Positions 7,745 through 18,729 of a stretch of DNA of 64,000 nucleotides are shown in pieces. Position 1 is the stretch's first letter, and every line of letters starts with the position of its first letter. The DNA is taken from NCBI GenBank assembly GCA_018657065.1, contig JABHXU010000020.1:185100-249099 (forward strand). Direction: 5' to 3'. This DNA is from an archaeon. GTDB taxonomy: Archaea > Nanobdellota > Nanobdellia > Woesearchaeales > GW2011-AR15. The notes under the pieces were generated by a model, which was not told where the DNA came from, did no database searches, and worked only from the letters and a program-made list of their open reading frames with translations. Both the position numbers and the translations under genes were made by a program.

Positions 7745-8758
7745 ATGGTAAAACTATTTGCCCTATGTGCAAAAGGATTAGAGGAAGTTGCAACTCAAGA
7801 AATAAAAGACTGTGGAAAATCTAATAACTTTGAAATATTCGAAGGTGTAATAGTATTTGATTATTTAGGAGATCTCAAAGATCTTACTAATTTAAAAATT
7901 GTTGATGATGTGTTAATTTTTGTAAAAAAATTTCAAGACATTAATAGATATAAAACTTCATTATTTATAATTAGAAAAGAATTATCTCAAGTAAATTTAA
8001 TGAAAGTATTATTTTTAATAAGAAAAATAAGAAAAACTAAACCACAAACTACTTTTAAAATTCAATCTAGTTATAAAAGTCGTAGAGATTATACAGCTAA
8101 AGAAATTACTACTGCTGCTAGAAGAGCAATTTTAAAAAATCAAGAGTGGAAATATAGTGATGAGTCTGAACTTTATATTCATATCTTGTTAACTCCTAAA
8201 ATTAATTTATGTGGTGTGTCATTATTAAATGAACCTCTTCATGTTAAAAATAGAATTAAAACCATTAGAGGATCATTAAAAAGTTCTGTAGCAAACGCTA
8301 TGGTTCAATTTGCAGATATTAAAAAAACAGATGTAGTATTTGACCCAATGTGTGGTTCAGGAATAATTCCAATTTCAGCTTCACCATTTTCAAAAACAAC
8401 AATAGCAAGTGATATCGATAAAGAAGTAATTAAAATTGCAAAATTAAATGCTAAATCTAAGGATAGAAAAATCAAATTCCATGTCTGGGATGCTTCAAAA
8501 ACTGATTTAAAAGATAATTCAATTGACAAAATAATATGTAATTTGCCTTTTGATAAACAAGTTGAATTTGAATTTGACCCTGAAGAATTTTTTAAGGAAA
8601 TTGAAAGAATCAGTAAAAAAAAATCAAAATTAGTTTTTTTAATTGATAGAGAAAGTGTATTAAAAAGAATAATTAAAAAAAAATATCCTAATTATAAACA
8701 CATTAATATTACAAATTCTGGGTTTGAAGCAAGGATAATGGTAATAGAAAAGATATAA
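7745..8758 (+). CDS. THUMP-domain tRNA (guanine-N2) methyltransferase (TrmG10/Trm14-like)
   Basis: THUMP-like N-terminus; DPMCGSGIIPISA SAM motif; NLPFDKQ catalytic motif. Confidence 0.85.
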   Translation: MVKLFALCAKGLEEVATQEIKDCGKSNNFEIFEGVIVFDYLGDLKDLTNLKIVDDVLIFVKKFQDINRYKTSLFIIRKELSQVNLMKVLFLIRKIRKTKPQTTFKIQSSYKSRRDYTAKEITTAARRAILKNQEWKYSDESELYIHILLTPKINLCGVSLLNEPLHVKNRIKTIRGSLKSSVANAMVQFADIKKTDVVFDPMCGSGIIPISASPFSKTTIASDIDKEVIKIAKLNAKSKDRKIKFHVWDASKTDLKDNSIDKIICNLPFDKQVEFEFDPEEFFKEIERISKKKSKLVFLIDRESVLKRIIKKKYPNYKHINITNSGFEARIMVIEKI

Positions 8759-8783
8759 AACCTAAGTAAAGTTTCTATTTAGA

Positions 8784-9527
8784 ATGGTAAACTATTGGCG
8801 TCTTGTTAACAAAGTCATTAAAGAAGCAGACATATTGTTATTAATCTTAGATGCAAGAATGCCTAAACTTACTAGAAATCGAGAAATTGAAGAAAAAATA
8901 AGGCAAAATAAAAAACAAATCATATATGTTTTGAACAAATGTGATCTTGTTGAAAAAAATCAATTAGATGATATAAAAAAAGGTTTTGATCCTTGTGTCT
9001 TTGTTTCAAGTACTCAAAAATTAGGTGGGACTCTTTTATTTAAAAAAATATTAGAATTATCTAAAGGAGAAGATTGTATTGTTGGAGTGCTTGGATATCC
9101 GAATACTGGAAAAAGTTCTGTTATTAATTTAATAAACGGAAAAAAAGCCGCATCAACTTCTTCATATTCAGGCCACACTAGGGGTGTCCAATTTGTAAAA
9201 GCTAAAGGAAAAATCAAATTAATTGATACTCCAGGAGTTTTACAGTTTAATGAAAAAGATATTGAAAAAAAAATATTAATAGGTGTAATGAATCCTCAAC
9301 ATGTAAAAGAACCTGATTTTTACGCAATGCTATTAATAGAAAAAAAACCAGAAATTTTTGAAAAATATTTTGACATAAAATATGGAGACGGAACTGATTT
9401 CTTAGAAAAACTTGCTCTTAAACAAAATGTTCTAATTAAAGGTGGATTACCTGATACTAAAAGAATTGGAAGAAAAATTCTTCAAGATTGGCAACAAGGA
9501 AAAATTCATGAATTCTTATTGAAATAA
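8784..9527 (+). CDS. Circularly permuted GTPase (YlqF/RbgA-like)
   Basis: Motif order G4 NKCD, then G1 GYPNTGKSS, G3 DTPG. Confidence 0.87.
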   Translation: MVNYWRLVNKVIKEADILLLILDARMPKLTRNREIEEKIRQNKKQIIYVLNKCDLVEKNQLDDIKKGFDPCVFVSSTQKLGGTLLFKKILELSKGEDCIVGVLGYPNTGKSSVINLINGKKAASTSSYSGHTRGVQFVKAKGKIKLIDTPGVLQFNEKDIEKKILIGVMNPQHVKEPDFYAMLLIEKKPEIFEKYFDIKYGDGTDFLEKLALKQNVLIKGGLPDTKRIGRKILQDWQQGKIHEFLLK

Positions 9528-9597
9528 ATTTATTTTTCAAAATCACAAAAAATTATTATGTAATATTTATAATTAAGATATTTATTTGTAAATCTTT

Positions 9598-10029
9598 ATG
9601 ACAGCAACTTGGTATGACAATGTCCGAGCATTTATAGGAATACCATATTTAACTTCAAATTCTAGCGCAGACATTTCGTTATTGGTTTCTACAAAACAAG
9701 CAAAAATCAATATTTTTCCACGCACGACTATTTCACCTCAAGATTTTTATAATGGTAAAATTCCACCTGAACAAGTATATTCAGTATCATATGATCCTCG
9801 TTTAACTTCAATAGAAATAGAACTTAAAGTTTCTAGAGGAGATTCAGCTATAGCTACAATTACAAATGGAATTTTTGCTTCCAATAATTTTCCTTATATT
9901 CAATATTCAGATCTAAACTGGATTTTAAAAACACTTAATCCTAGAGAATTTAACTTTTTTTTTGATAATGCATTTCATCGCTCAAATGGACAAAATTTAT
10001 TAAGCAAATTAGAAAAAGTTGTAAACTAA
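9598..10029 (+). CDS. Hypothetical protein
   Basis: 143-aa ORF in a long coding-compatible gap. Confidence 0.5.
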   Translation: MTATWYDNVRAFIGIPYLTSNSSADISLLVSTKQAKINIFPRTTISPQDFYNGKIPPEQVYSVSYDPRLTSIEIELKVSRGDSAIATITNGIFASNNFPYIQYSDLNWILKTLNPREFNFFFDNAFHRSNGQNLLSKLEKVVN

Positions 10030-13000
10030 AATTCTCCTCTCTTTAAACTATTATATCTATGAATAACTACTAAAGATAATAAAACTATAAGAGGAATAAC
10101 AATAAGTGGAACAATTGTTCTAGCTGGGTTTGGTTCTTTATTTTCATCTTCACCTGCACTTGAAGAATAAATGAAATCCTTAATTTGTCCAACACATTCG
10201 TCAGATACATCGCCTTGAACATCATATGTTAGCTCAATTCTATCTTTAACTTCTGTAAAGTGCCAAGCAATGATAGGATCTCTATTAATAATATTATAAT
10301 TCTTACCATTAAAATACATGTTATCAGATTTTTCTGCTAAACATTTAGGAATATTTTGATAGTAGACTAAATCTTCTACTGGCTTTTCAATATCAATTGA
10401 AATTCTATATTTAGTATATTTTTTACTATCTAATTCATATTCTTTTTTTTCTACAACAATGGATTTTTTTAAATCTTCAGAACTTTTTTTAATAGAATTT
10501 GTTAATGTTTCAGGAACATCTAAAAATGATTGTTTAATCATGTCTCCAACCTTTTCTTGATTTAAAGAAATAACATTATCAAAGGTTTCTTGAGTAATTG
10601 AAATTACATCACATTTTTCTTGATTTGGATTTTTTAAATATGGACAATTATCTATATCACCACAAATACTATCTTCATCAATATCATTATTTGAATCATT
10701 TGGGCATAAATCACAAACATCACCTACTGAATCTTCATCGCTATCTTTTTGTTTGGGATTAAAAATGGTTGGACAATTATCTGCTTCTCCGCAAGCTCCA
10801 TCCTGATCTATATCATTATACATATCATCAGGACATAAATCACACATATCACCAATTAAATCTCCATCTCGATCTTCTTGTTCAGGATTATAAGTTTCTG
10901 CGCAGTTATCATTAAATTCCTTAATTGAATCGTCATCTCCACCATTAACACATTCTGAATAAATATCGCATGCATCTCCTACCCCATTAAAATCACAATC
11001 TTTTTGACTAGGGTTAAACTTTGTTGGACAATTATCTAAATTCCCACAAATTTGATCATTATCTTTATCATTCTCTGGATCATTAATACACCGATCACAT
11101 AAATTTCCTAAACCATCTTTATCTGAATCAAATTGATTCTGATTAGAAATTGTCGGACAATTATCTATGTCACCACAAACACCATCTTGTTCAATATCGT
11201 TTTTTGCGTCAAAAGGACATAAATCACATAAATCTCCTATTCCATCTCCATCTCTATCTAATTGATTTGGATTAAATCTTTCTACACAATTATCAATTAA
11301 TTCTTGAATTCTATCTTCATCAACTTCTACGTAACAAGATGAAGCAATATCACAAGCGTCACCAATTCCATCATTATTACAATCGCCTTGATTTAAATTA
11401 TACTTTTTAGGACAATTATCTTCGTTTCCACATATTCCATCTTGATCAATATCATTATACATGTCTTCATTACATACATCACATGCATCTCCCATCTCAT
11501 CAAAATCTTGATCTTTTTGATTAAAGTTAATTACTGTAGGACAATTGTCAACATTACCACAAATTCCATCTTTATCTATATCATTAAATGCGTCATCAGG
11601 ACAAGAGTCACAATCATCACCAATTAAATCATAATCTAAATCTTGCTGATTAGGATTATAAATATCTGGACAATTATCTAAATAATCATTTAAGCCATCT
11701 TTATCTGAATCACTTACACATTCTGATTCAACATCACATGCATCGCCTAAGTTATCTTTATCACAATCAACTTGAGAAGGGTTATAGTCACTAGGACAAT
11801 TATCTATATTTGCACATAAATTATCTGAATCAATATCATTTAATTCATCATTAACACAAATATCACATGCGTCACCAATTCCATCATTATCTGTATCAAT
11901 TTGACTTGGATTAAAAACATCAACACAATTATCTAAATCTCCTCCAACAGCGTCTTGATCTAAATCATTAAATGGATCATTAATAAATAAATCACTAACA
12001 TCTCCAATTCCATCTCCATCTGAATCTTCTTGATTTTCGTTAGGTATTGTTGGACTATTATCTATTAAATCTATAACACCATCTCCATCTGAATCTCCTG
12101 AACATTCAGAATCAAAATCACAAACATCTCCAATTCCATCATTATCACAATCCTTTTGATCTTGATTTGGTTTACTTGGACAATTATCTAAATCTGCACA
12201 AACTGAATCAAAATCTGGTGCATTATTTTTATTATCATTTGGACATATATCACATGCATCTCCAATTCCGTCTCCATCCAAATCTGATTGATCAGAATTT
12301 CTAACTAATAAACAATTATCTACATCACCACAAACATTATCATTGTCTGCATCATTCTTTGGATCATTTGGACATACATCACAAGCATTTCCAATTCCAT
12401 CATTATCACTATCTTTTTGATTTGAATTTGAATCATCAATACAATTATCTAGTGAATTACATATTTGATCATGATCTTTATCATTAAATAAAATACATTC
12501 ACCATTATTTTTTCTTGAACATTTAATTACTCCTTCACATGAATTAATTGAACATTCAGTTTCAATTGTATAATCTCCTCGATTATATTCATCTTCATCT
12601 ATTAATCCATCACAATCATCATCTATACCATTACAGATTTCAAATTTGCCTTCAACTTGTCCTTTACATGAACTCCATACGCCTTTTGAACATGTTTGTG
12701 TTCCTTTTGAACAAGACCCAATATTTGTTCCACATTCTTTTGTTTCACCATTTATACAACTACAAGCCTCATCAATTGTTCCATCGCAATCATTATCTAA
12801 ATTATCACAATCACTATCTGTTTCAGTTTTTACATAATCTGAACCATATTCTTCATAACTACAAGTTTGCCAAGAATCAAAACAACTTTTTTTAGATCCT
12901 TGACACACACCCTTTTGATTTGTACATAATGGAGCAGTTAATCCTTCATCAATTAAATTATCTCCATCATTATCAATTCCATCACAAATTTCTGGACTTG

Positions 13001-13967
13001 TCGAAGTTACAGAAGGATTATTTGGTTCTGGATCTATTTCATCATCTTCACCATCATCATCATCATCAGGATCACAAGCTGCTGAATATTTTGCACTAAT
13101 AATTTCACAACTATGTTCAATACATATGTCATTAATACATTGACTATAACCACTTAAAGGATAATCTAAAAACTTTTCATATGGATAACTTGATTCACAA
13201 GTATCATCAGGACATTTATTATATACATTACATGTTGACAAACCACAAATTGTTTCTTCTTCTAATTTTGTAACTGCAGTGTCTTCAGTTTTTAAACCTC
13301 CAAATTTTTGATATCCAAGGTCTTCACAATTGATATAAATATTATTTTCATCAACATACGATTCCACTCCTTCTTCCTCACATGGATGTGGTTCATCAAA
13401 ATCATTTGCAGAAGGTGCAGGATTCATATCACAACATGAACCTTCTTCATTTGGAGTGGTTAACCAAACACCTTCATCAATTATACATTTTTGTTCTTGT
13501 TTTGCATCATCACATCCATTTGTTGATGGTGGATTTACTCCTCCGGCTGTTCCGTCTGCTGAATCTAAACTTCCTTCTTCTTCTATAGGTGGTGCATTTG
13601 CGCTATCAGTTTCAACTCCATTTACTGAGTTCAAAATAATACTTTCGACACTACTATATTCTGCAATAGATAATCCTAATCCTTCTCTTAATTTTTCTTT
13701 TGTTTCTGGACATAAATTCTTAACAATAACATATTCTAAACCATAGCAACAAAATGGATGAGCTGCAATAGGGTTTTCTGAGGAGTAACTAATAAAACAG
13801 TCTCCTTCTTCAAAATAATTCGGATGAATATGATATAATTCCCTTGCTTTACAAGTTCCAGGCATAACGGCAGGATCATCACAATTTTGAGCACCTATAA
13901 CAAATCCAATAGAAAAAAATAATAATAAAAATAATAAAACTACAGTAAACCCTTTTTTTTCCTTCAT
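10026..13967 (-). CDS. Giant secreted/anchored protein with thrombospondin type 3 and MopE-like Ca2+-binding repeats
   Basis: Signal peptide (MKEKKGFTVVLLFLLLFFSIGFVIGA); repeated DxDxDGxGDxCDxCPND...DNCP units; CNGIDDDCDGLIDE repeats; C-terminal TM VPLIVIPLIVLLSLVVI. Confidence 0.92.
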   Translation of the reverse strand: MKEKKGFTVVLLFLLLFFSIGFVIGAQNCDDPAVMPGTCKARELYHIHPNYFEEGDCFISYSSENPIAAHPFCCYGLEYVIVKNLCPETKEKLREGLGLSIAEYSSVESIILNSVNGVETDSANAPPIEEEGSLDSADGTAGGVNPPSTNGCDDAKQEQKCIIDEGVWLTTPNEEGSCCDMNPAPSANDFDEPHPCEEEGVESYVDENNIYINCEDLGYQKFGGLKTEDTAVTKLEEETICGLSTCNVYNKCPDDTCESSYPYEKFLDYPLSGYSQCINDICIEHSCEIISAKYSAACDPDDDDDGEDDEIDPEPNNPSVTSTSPEICDGIDNDGDNLIDEGLTAPLCTNQKGVCQGSKKSCFDSWQTCSYEEYGSDYVKTETDSDCDNLDNDCDGTIDEACSCINGETKECGTNIGSCSKGTQTCSKGVWSSCKGQVEGKFEICNGIDDDCDGLIDEDEYNRGDYTIETECSINSCEGVIKCSRKNNGECILFNDKDHDQICNSLDNCIDDSNSNQKDSDNDGIGNACDVCPNDPKNDADNDNVCGDVDNCLLVRNSDQSDLDGDGIGDACDICPNDNKNNAPDFDSVCADLDNCPSKPNQDQKDCDNDGIGDVCDFDSECSGDSDGDGVIDLIDNSPTIPNENQEDSDGDGIGDVSDLFINDPFNDLDQDAVGGDLDNCVDVFNPSQIDTDNDGIGDACDICVNDELNDIDSDNLCANIDNCPSDYNPSQVDCDKDNLGDACDVESECVSDSDKDGLNDYLDNCPDIYNPNQQDLDYDLIGDDCDSCPDDAFNDIDKDGICGNVDNCPTVINFNQKDQDFDEMGDACDVCNEDMYNDIDQDGICGNEDNCPKKYNLNQGDCNNDGIGDACDIASSCYVEVDEDRIQELIDNCVERFNPNQLDRDGDGIGDLCDLCPFDAKNDIEQDGVCGDIDNCPTISNQNQFDSDKDGLGNLCDRCINDPENDKDNDQICGNLDNCPTKFNPSQKDCDFNGVGDACDIYSECVNGGDDDSIKEFNDNCAETYNPEQEDRDGDLIGDMCDLCPDDMYNDIDQDGACGEADNCPTIFNPKQKDSDEDSVGDVCDLCPNDSNNDIDEDSICGDIDNCPYLKNPNQEKCDVISITQETFDNVISLNQEKVGDMIKQSFLDVPETLTNSIKKSSEDLKKSIVVEKKEYELDSKKYTKYRISIDIEKPVEDLVYYQNIPKCLAEKSDNMYFNGKNYNIINRDPIIAWHFTEVKDRIELTYDVQGDVSDECVGQIKDFIYSSSAGEDENKEPNPARTIVPLIVIPLIVLLSLVVIHRYNSLKRGEF

Positions 13968-14069
13968 AGTTATAATTACAATATAGAACTCTGTTTTTAA
14001 ATTTTTTCAAAAAAAAGAGTTGAAAAACCAATAAATATTTTAATTCCAAATGTAGTTAAATAAATAGAA

Positions 14070-16262
14070 ATGAAAAAGTCACAGTTATCTATGTATGCAA
14101 TTATTGGTGTTGTAATTATTGTTCTCGTTGCTTTTTTTATATTATTATTATCTGAAAAACAAAATAATTTATATTTTGATGAATCACAAAAAGTTTTTTC
14201 ACAAGCAACAATGAGAACAGATGTTACTTCATTTATTGAAACATGTATAGAGACTTCTGTAAAAGATGCAGTTTATATAACTGGTATAAGAGATTCCAAA
14301 ATTAATGAAACAAAACAAATCATAAAATTAAATATTTATTCTTGTACAATTCCAATTTTAAATCAATTAAAAAGTCAAGATTATTTGGTTATTGAAAAAG
14401 ATCTTAATATTGAAATGAGTATTTTTCCTGAAACAATTGTTGTAGATGTTGTTTATCCTTTGAACATAAAAAAAGACAATCAAGAAATTAAATTTTATGA
14501 TTTTGAATATGTTTATGATCGATATGTCAGATTAAAAATTCCAGGAGGAGTTACAAATAAAGAAACAAGACTGATTTCATCAAATGGAAAAGCGCAAATT
14601 CATCTTGATAAAGATACAGTTATTAGAGACAAAAATGGAAACTTACTAGATGAAATTGGCATTCAAGTATTGGACAGACAATTTGATGGACTTGATAACA
14701 GTTATGTTTTAGGAGAACTGGCATATGATAATTTACCTGATGGTGTAATTTTTTCTAAACCTGTAGAATTTTCTATTGAGTATAATACTGAAGATATACC
14801 GGAAGGATATACCAAGGAAAATCTTAAAATTTCTTATTGGGATGAAGAAAGTGGATTTTGGAAAGCCATTCCCTCGGTAGTTAGTGAAAATACTGTAACT
14901 GCAAATATTTCTCATTTTACGGTATATGTAATTGGACTTGGTTGGTATTATGTTATAGTTGACCATGTATTTGAATCAAGGTTTGCACCTATTAGTGCAG
15001 GTAGTCAAGGTAATGGTATTTGGGTAGTAGGTGGTGAAGAAAGATTAGACAAAGGTACTGTTTCAATATCTAAAAGTTATTATTCAACATCTTACGAAAA
15101 CCCTTTATCTTTAGAAGAAGAAGAAAACAAAAAAACATTTGCAAATGGTGCAGAAGGAATCTACGCAGTTATGAATGCAAAAGGTGATGATTTTGTTGAT
15201 TATAAAGAAGAATTTTCAAAAATTGATTATTTAACAGAACCAAAACTACAATACGGTTATGAATACGAAGGAAAATTTTATGATTGTGAAAACGCAGATA
15301 TTCAAGGTAATAATCCATATGGTATTAGATATCAATCGATTAATGATTATCCTTACTTTTATGTTGATGACCCATACTGTAGAAATGATTTAAAATGTGC
15401 TTGTGAAGATTCTTCTGAATGTGATTTGGACTGTAATACAATAACTTCTTGTCACTTGAACAATAAATTAACAGGCACTTGTTTTCCCATAATCGGCGAA
15501 GGAAATATTCCAAGTATTTCTGATAAAACTTGGCCTTGTGAATCACTAACATTCGAAGAAAAAAAAGATGCAAGAAAAACTGAAAGTAACCAGCAAAAAT
15601 CAATAAAAAGTGCATTAAAAGAAACTGCAAAAAAATCAGAACCAATTTGTGGTTGGCACAATTTTCAATGTGCTGGAGGAAAAGTTGAACCTAACGAAAA
15701 CTTTGAACAAGCATCTCATTTTGTCGCTTTTGGACCAAATGGTGATGCTATGATTCAAGATGGATCATTTCAAGTATACCCTTATCCTTCAAAAGATGAA
15801 AATAATGTTGTTGATAATATTTGGAACATAATTCCATCAAAATATGATGAAGGATCACCTTTTCATTGTGAAATCATTCCTTATGAAGATTCAACAACAG
15901 ATTATACTGCAATAACCTTACCTTTAGAAATGAGAGAAGAAATGTATCCTTGGAGAGCAAAAAATAATGTTGGACCTGCCTATGGTATTAAAGGTGTTAA
16001 AATTATTAAAGAAGTGGATCATGAAGCTGCAAAAAAAGAGATTTACACTCGATGTGAAATATATTGGATTTTTTGGGGAAATGGAGTTAAAAGAACAAAC
16101 ACTCACAATGTAATTATTTCTGATGGAGATTTTTATGCTGAAGCTGGAAAAAAAGCTTTAAATTATCTAGAAAAAACAGGAAAAAATGCTTGGTCAGTAG
16201 GATCTGATTTTGCCGAAGATCTTTTTGATAAGTTATTTGCTGCTACTGAAACTACTGAATAA
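14070..16262 (+). CDS. Large membrane-anchored secreted protein, tandem paralogue 1
   Basis: MKKSQLSMYAIIGVVIIVLVAFFILLL anchor; ZU5-like segment (NLPDGVIFSKPVEFSIEYN...YWDEESGFW...NISHFTVYVIG). Confidence 0.82.
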   Translation: MKKSQLSMYAIIGVVIIVLVAFFILLLSEKQNNLYFDESQKVFSQATMRTDVTSFIETCIETSVKDAVYITGIRDSKINETKQIIKLNIYSCTIPILNQLKSQDYLVIEKDLNIEMSIFPETIVVDVVYPLNIKKDNQEIKFYDFEYVYDRYVRLKIPGGVTNKETRLISSNGKAQIHLDKDTVIRDKNGNLLDEIGIQVLDRQFDGLDNSYVLGELAYDNLPDGVIFSKPVEFSIEYNTEDIPEGYTKENLKISYWDEESGFWKAIPSVVSENTVTANISHFTVYVIGLGWYYVIVDHVFESRFAPISAGSQGNGIWVVGGEERLDKGTVSISKSYYSTSYENPLSLEEEENKKTFANGAEGIYAVMNAKGDDFVDYKEEFSKIDYLTEPKLQYGYEYEGKFYDCENADIQGNNPYGIRYQSINDYPYFYVDDPYCRNDLKCACEDSSECDLDCNTITSCHLNNKLTGTCFPIIGEGNIPSISDKTWPCESLTFEEKKDARKTESNQQKSIKSALKETAKKSEPICGWHNFQCAGGKVEPNENFEQASHFVAFGPNGDAMIQDGSFQVYPYPSKDENNVVDNIWNIIPSKYDEGSPFHCEIIPYEDSTTDYTAITLPLEMREEMYPWRAKNNVGPAYGIKGVKIIKEVDHEAAKKEIYTRCEIYWIFWGNGVKRTNTHNVIISDGDFYAEAGKKALNYLEKTGKNAWSVGSDFAEDLFDKLFAATETTE

Positions 16263-16294
16263 ATAAGTCAAAACATTTTTTAATAGTAACTACT

Positions 16295-18274
16295 TTGAAA
16301 ATTAATGTAATGAAGAGATCACAGATATCCCTTTTTATAGTGATGGGGCTCATACTTGTTATTATTGTAGGTTTTTTTCTAGTTTCTTTATCCAGTAAAA
16401 GTAAAGCTGAAATTAGATCTACACAAGATTCTGCTTTAACTCAAACAACTATGAAAGCAGATTTTGAAACAATGATTTATTCTTGTGTTGAATATGCTGT
16501 TCAAGATTCTATTCCATTAACAGGTATTAGAGAACAAACAAAAAATGAATTAGAAGAATTAATTGTTTCCAAAATTATTACTTGCACAACTCCAATTTTA
16601 AGTGAAATGCAAAAACAAAATTATGAAATAAAAAAGGGTAGAGTTGAAGTTATCGCAACAATAAATCCTGAAACAATTATTATTAATGTTGACTATCCTT
16701 TAGATGTTCAAAAAGAATTACAAAAAATTGAACTCAAAGAATTTGAATATAGTTTTGACCGAGCTTCTAAAACAAATATTCCGAGTGGTATTACACAAAG
16801 TGAAATTAGAATAATTTCGCCAGACGGAAAAGCTGAACTTAAAATTAGTGAGAACACAATTATTACAGATAGTAATGGAAATCCAATTGAAACTATAGGA
16901 ACAAAAGTTTTAGACCATCATTTTGATGGACTTAATAATGGAATAATTATTGGAGAATTAGTATATGATAATTTTCCTGATGGCGCACAGTTTTCTAAAC
17001 CAATTGAAATGACAATTGAATTTGATAATGCAGATATTCCAGAAGGTTATACAAAAGAAAATTTAAGAATTGCATACTGGGATGAAGAAGACGGAATTTG
17101 GTACGCTCCTCCAACGAGTATTGAAAATAATATGGCAACTGCTAATATTACACACTTTTCTAAATATGCTATTTCAGTAAATAAACACATGTTAATGCAA
17201 ACTGTGATTTTTGAACAAAGATTTAAACCTACATCTGGTGGACCTCCTGCAGGTAAACGAGGTGTTTGGGCTATTGAAGGTGAAGATGGAACTCAACTAG
17301 GAACTACAACACTTCATGACCATTTTTATAAAACAGGATATGGTGACAAAACAAGAGAATTACTTGCAAAAATTGAAACTAATACTATGACTCAAGAAGA
17401 ATTAGATACTTATCCTGATGTTGTTGAATTAAATGATTTTTTTTCCTATGGTGAAGGTATTGATGCTTTAATGAATCAGTATGGTACTGATTTTGTTGAT
17501 TATAAAAAAGAATTTGAAAAAATAAATTTTATTTCAACTCCAAATCTTTATTTTGGATATTTCTTAGATCCGAGCAATGCAAAAGACAATGAATTTATTG
17601 ATGGAGAAGTTTATGATTCAAGAAATTTAGGTGGATATAATTATGGTTTAGATTCGAAGGGATATCCTTATGTTGAACTAGAAGAAGGAGCAGAATTTGG
17701 TTGGCATAATCTACTCAGTGCTGGTGGAATGTTAAGACCTGGTGAAGGTGAAGAAGCATTTGATTTTGTAGTTTTCAAAGGAAACGGAGACGCTGTATTT
17801 TCAATTCTAGGAATGGAAGTAGGAAAAAAACCATGGGCATTAACTTATGTATATCCAATGAAAGACACTGTTAGTGATGAACTTGGATTTAAACACTATA
17901 TTAAAAATTTTGATGGAACATATTCCTTTTATTGCGAATTTGCAGATGAAGATAATTCTGAAAATGAAAACAAAGATGGAAAGTATAAAAAAGTAGAATT
18001 AAGTCCAACCACTCTACAATATTTACAAGATGATGGTTTTGATACAACACAATCATTTGCCGCATATGGAAGATATGGAGTGAACGCAATTAAAAGATAT
18101 GAACATCCTCTTTCAAGAAATGAATTACATGTTCAATGCGAACGTTTCTTGTATATTTTTGGAAATGGAATAGCTTATACTAATTTTCCTAACGATAATA
18201 TGTATGAAGGCAGTGATATTAACATTCCTTTAGAAATATTTGGTGCTGCTATATTAAGGCAACCTTGGAATTGA
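16295..18274 (+). CDS. Large membrane-anchored secreted protein, tandem paralogue 2
   Basis: MKRSQISLFIVMGLILVIIVGFFLV; co-linear similarity to 14070-16262. Probable start at the second Met (MKRSQ). Confidence 0.82.
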   Translation: MKINVMKRSQISLFIVMGLILVIIVGFFLVSLSSKSKAEIRSTQDSALTQTTMKADFETMIYSCVEYAVQDSIPLTGIREQTKNELEELIVSKIITCTTPILSEMQKQNYEIKKGRVEVIATINPETIIINVDYPLDVQKELQKIELKEFEYSFDRASKTNIPSGITQSEIRIISPDGKAELKISENTIITDSNGNPIETIGTKVLDHHFDGLNNGIIIGELVYDNFPDGAQFSKPIEMTIEFDNADIPEGYTKENLRIAYWDEEDGIWYAPPTSIENNMATANITHFSKYAISVNKHMLMQTVIFEQRFKPTSGGPPAGKRGVWAIEGEDGTQLGTTTLHDHFYKTGYGDKTRELLAKIETNTMTQEELDTYPDVVELNDFFSYGEGIDALMNQYGTDFVDYKKEFEKINFISTPNLYFGYFLDPSNAKDNEFIDGEVYDSRNLGGYNYGLDSKGYPYVELEEGAEFGWHNLLSAGGMLRPGEGEEAFDFVVFKGNGDAVFSILGMEVGKKPWALTYVYPMKDTVSDELGFKHYIKNFDGTYSFYCEFADEDNSENENKDGKYKKVELSPTTLQYLQDDGFDTTQSFAAYGRYGVNAIKRYEHPLSRNELHVQCERFLYIFGNGIAYTNFPNDNMYEGSDINIPLEIFGAAILRQPWN

Positions 18275-18384
18275 TTAATTCTAATATATCTTGTATATAT
18301 TTTGTATATTTTATGATAATAAAAATTAAATATATTGATGATTTTCATTATAAATGGTAGAATACTATTCACCATATTATCGTA

Positions 18385-18645
18385 ATGTCAGAAAAAGAGT
18401 ATTGGAGAGATTACTCGTATGTAATGCGAGGTAAGCAAAGAAAAAAAGTTCTATTAATTTTAGATGGACCTGCATTAGTTAGTGAAATAAAAGGCAAAAC
18501 AAATTTAAGTCTTGCAGAAACAAGTAGAGTATTAAGAGGATTAGTTGAACAAGGATTAGCAGAATGTAAAAATCCTGAAGATCATCTGGGCAGAGTATAT
18601 GGCCTAACAGATAAAGGATATAATCTCCAAAAAAAGATAAAATAA
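18385..18645 (+). CDS. Winged-helix transcriptional regulator
   Basis: VLLILDGPALVSEIKGKTNLSLAETSRVLRGLVEQGLAECKNPEDHLGRVYGLTDKGYNL. Confidence 0.8.
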   Translation: MSEKEYWRDYSYVMRGKQRKKVLLILDGPALVSEIKGKTNLSLAETSRVLRGLVEQGLAECKNPEDHLGRVYGLTDKGYNLQKKIK

Positions 18646-18729
18646 TTGTTTGTTCTTTGATAAATATTTCTTAAAAAATTTTGACAGGTAGTTTAATTAT
18701 TTAAAAAATCTAAATCAAAAATAAAAATA

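Noticed and set aside
10620-12470. CRISPR-like periodicity
   Set aside because: The periodic repeats are degenerate codons of TSP3 units in one continuous ORF, not identical repeats with unique spacers.
11442-13746. Plus-strand ORFs (11442, 12548, 12646, 13382, 13456)
   Set aside because: Antisense shadows of the repetitive giant gene; low-complexity His/Leu/Tyr-rich composition.
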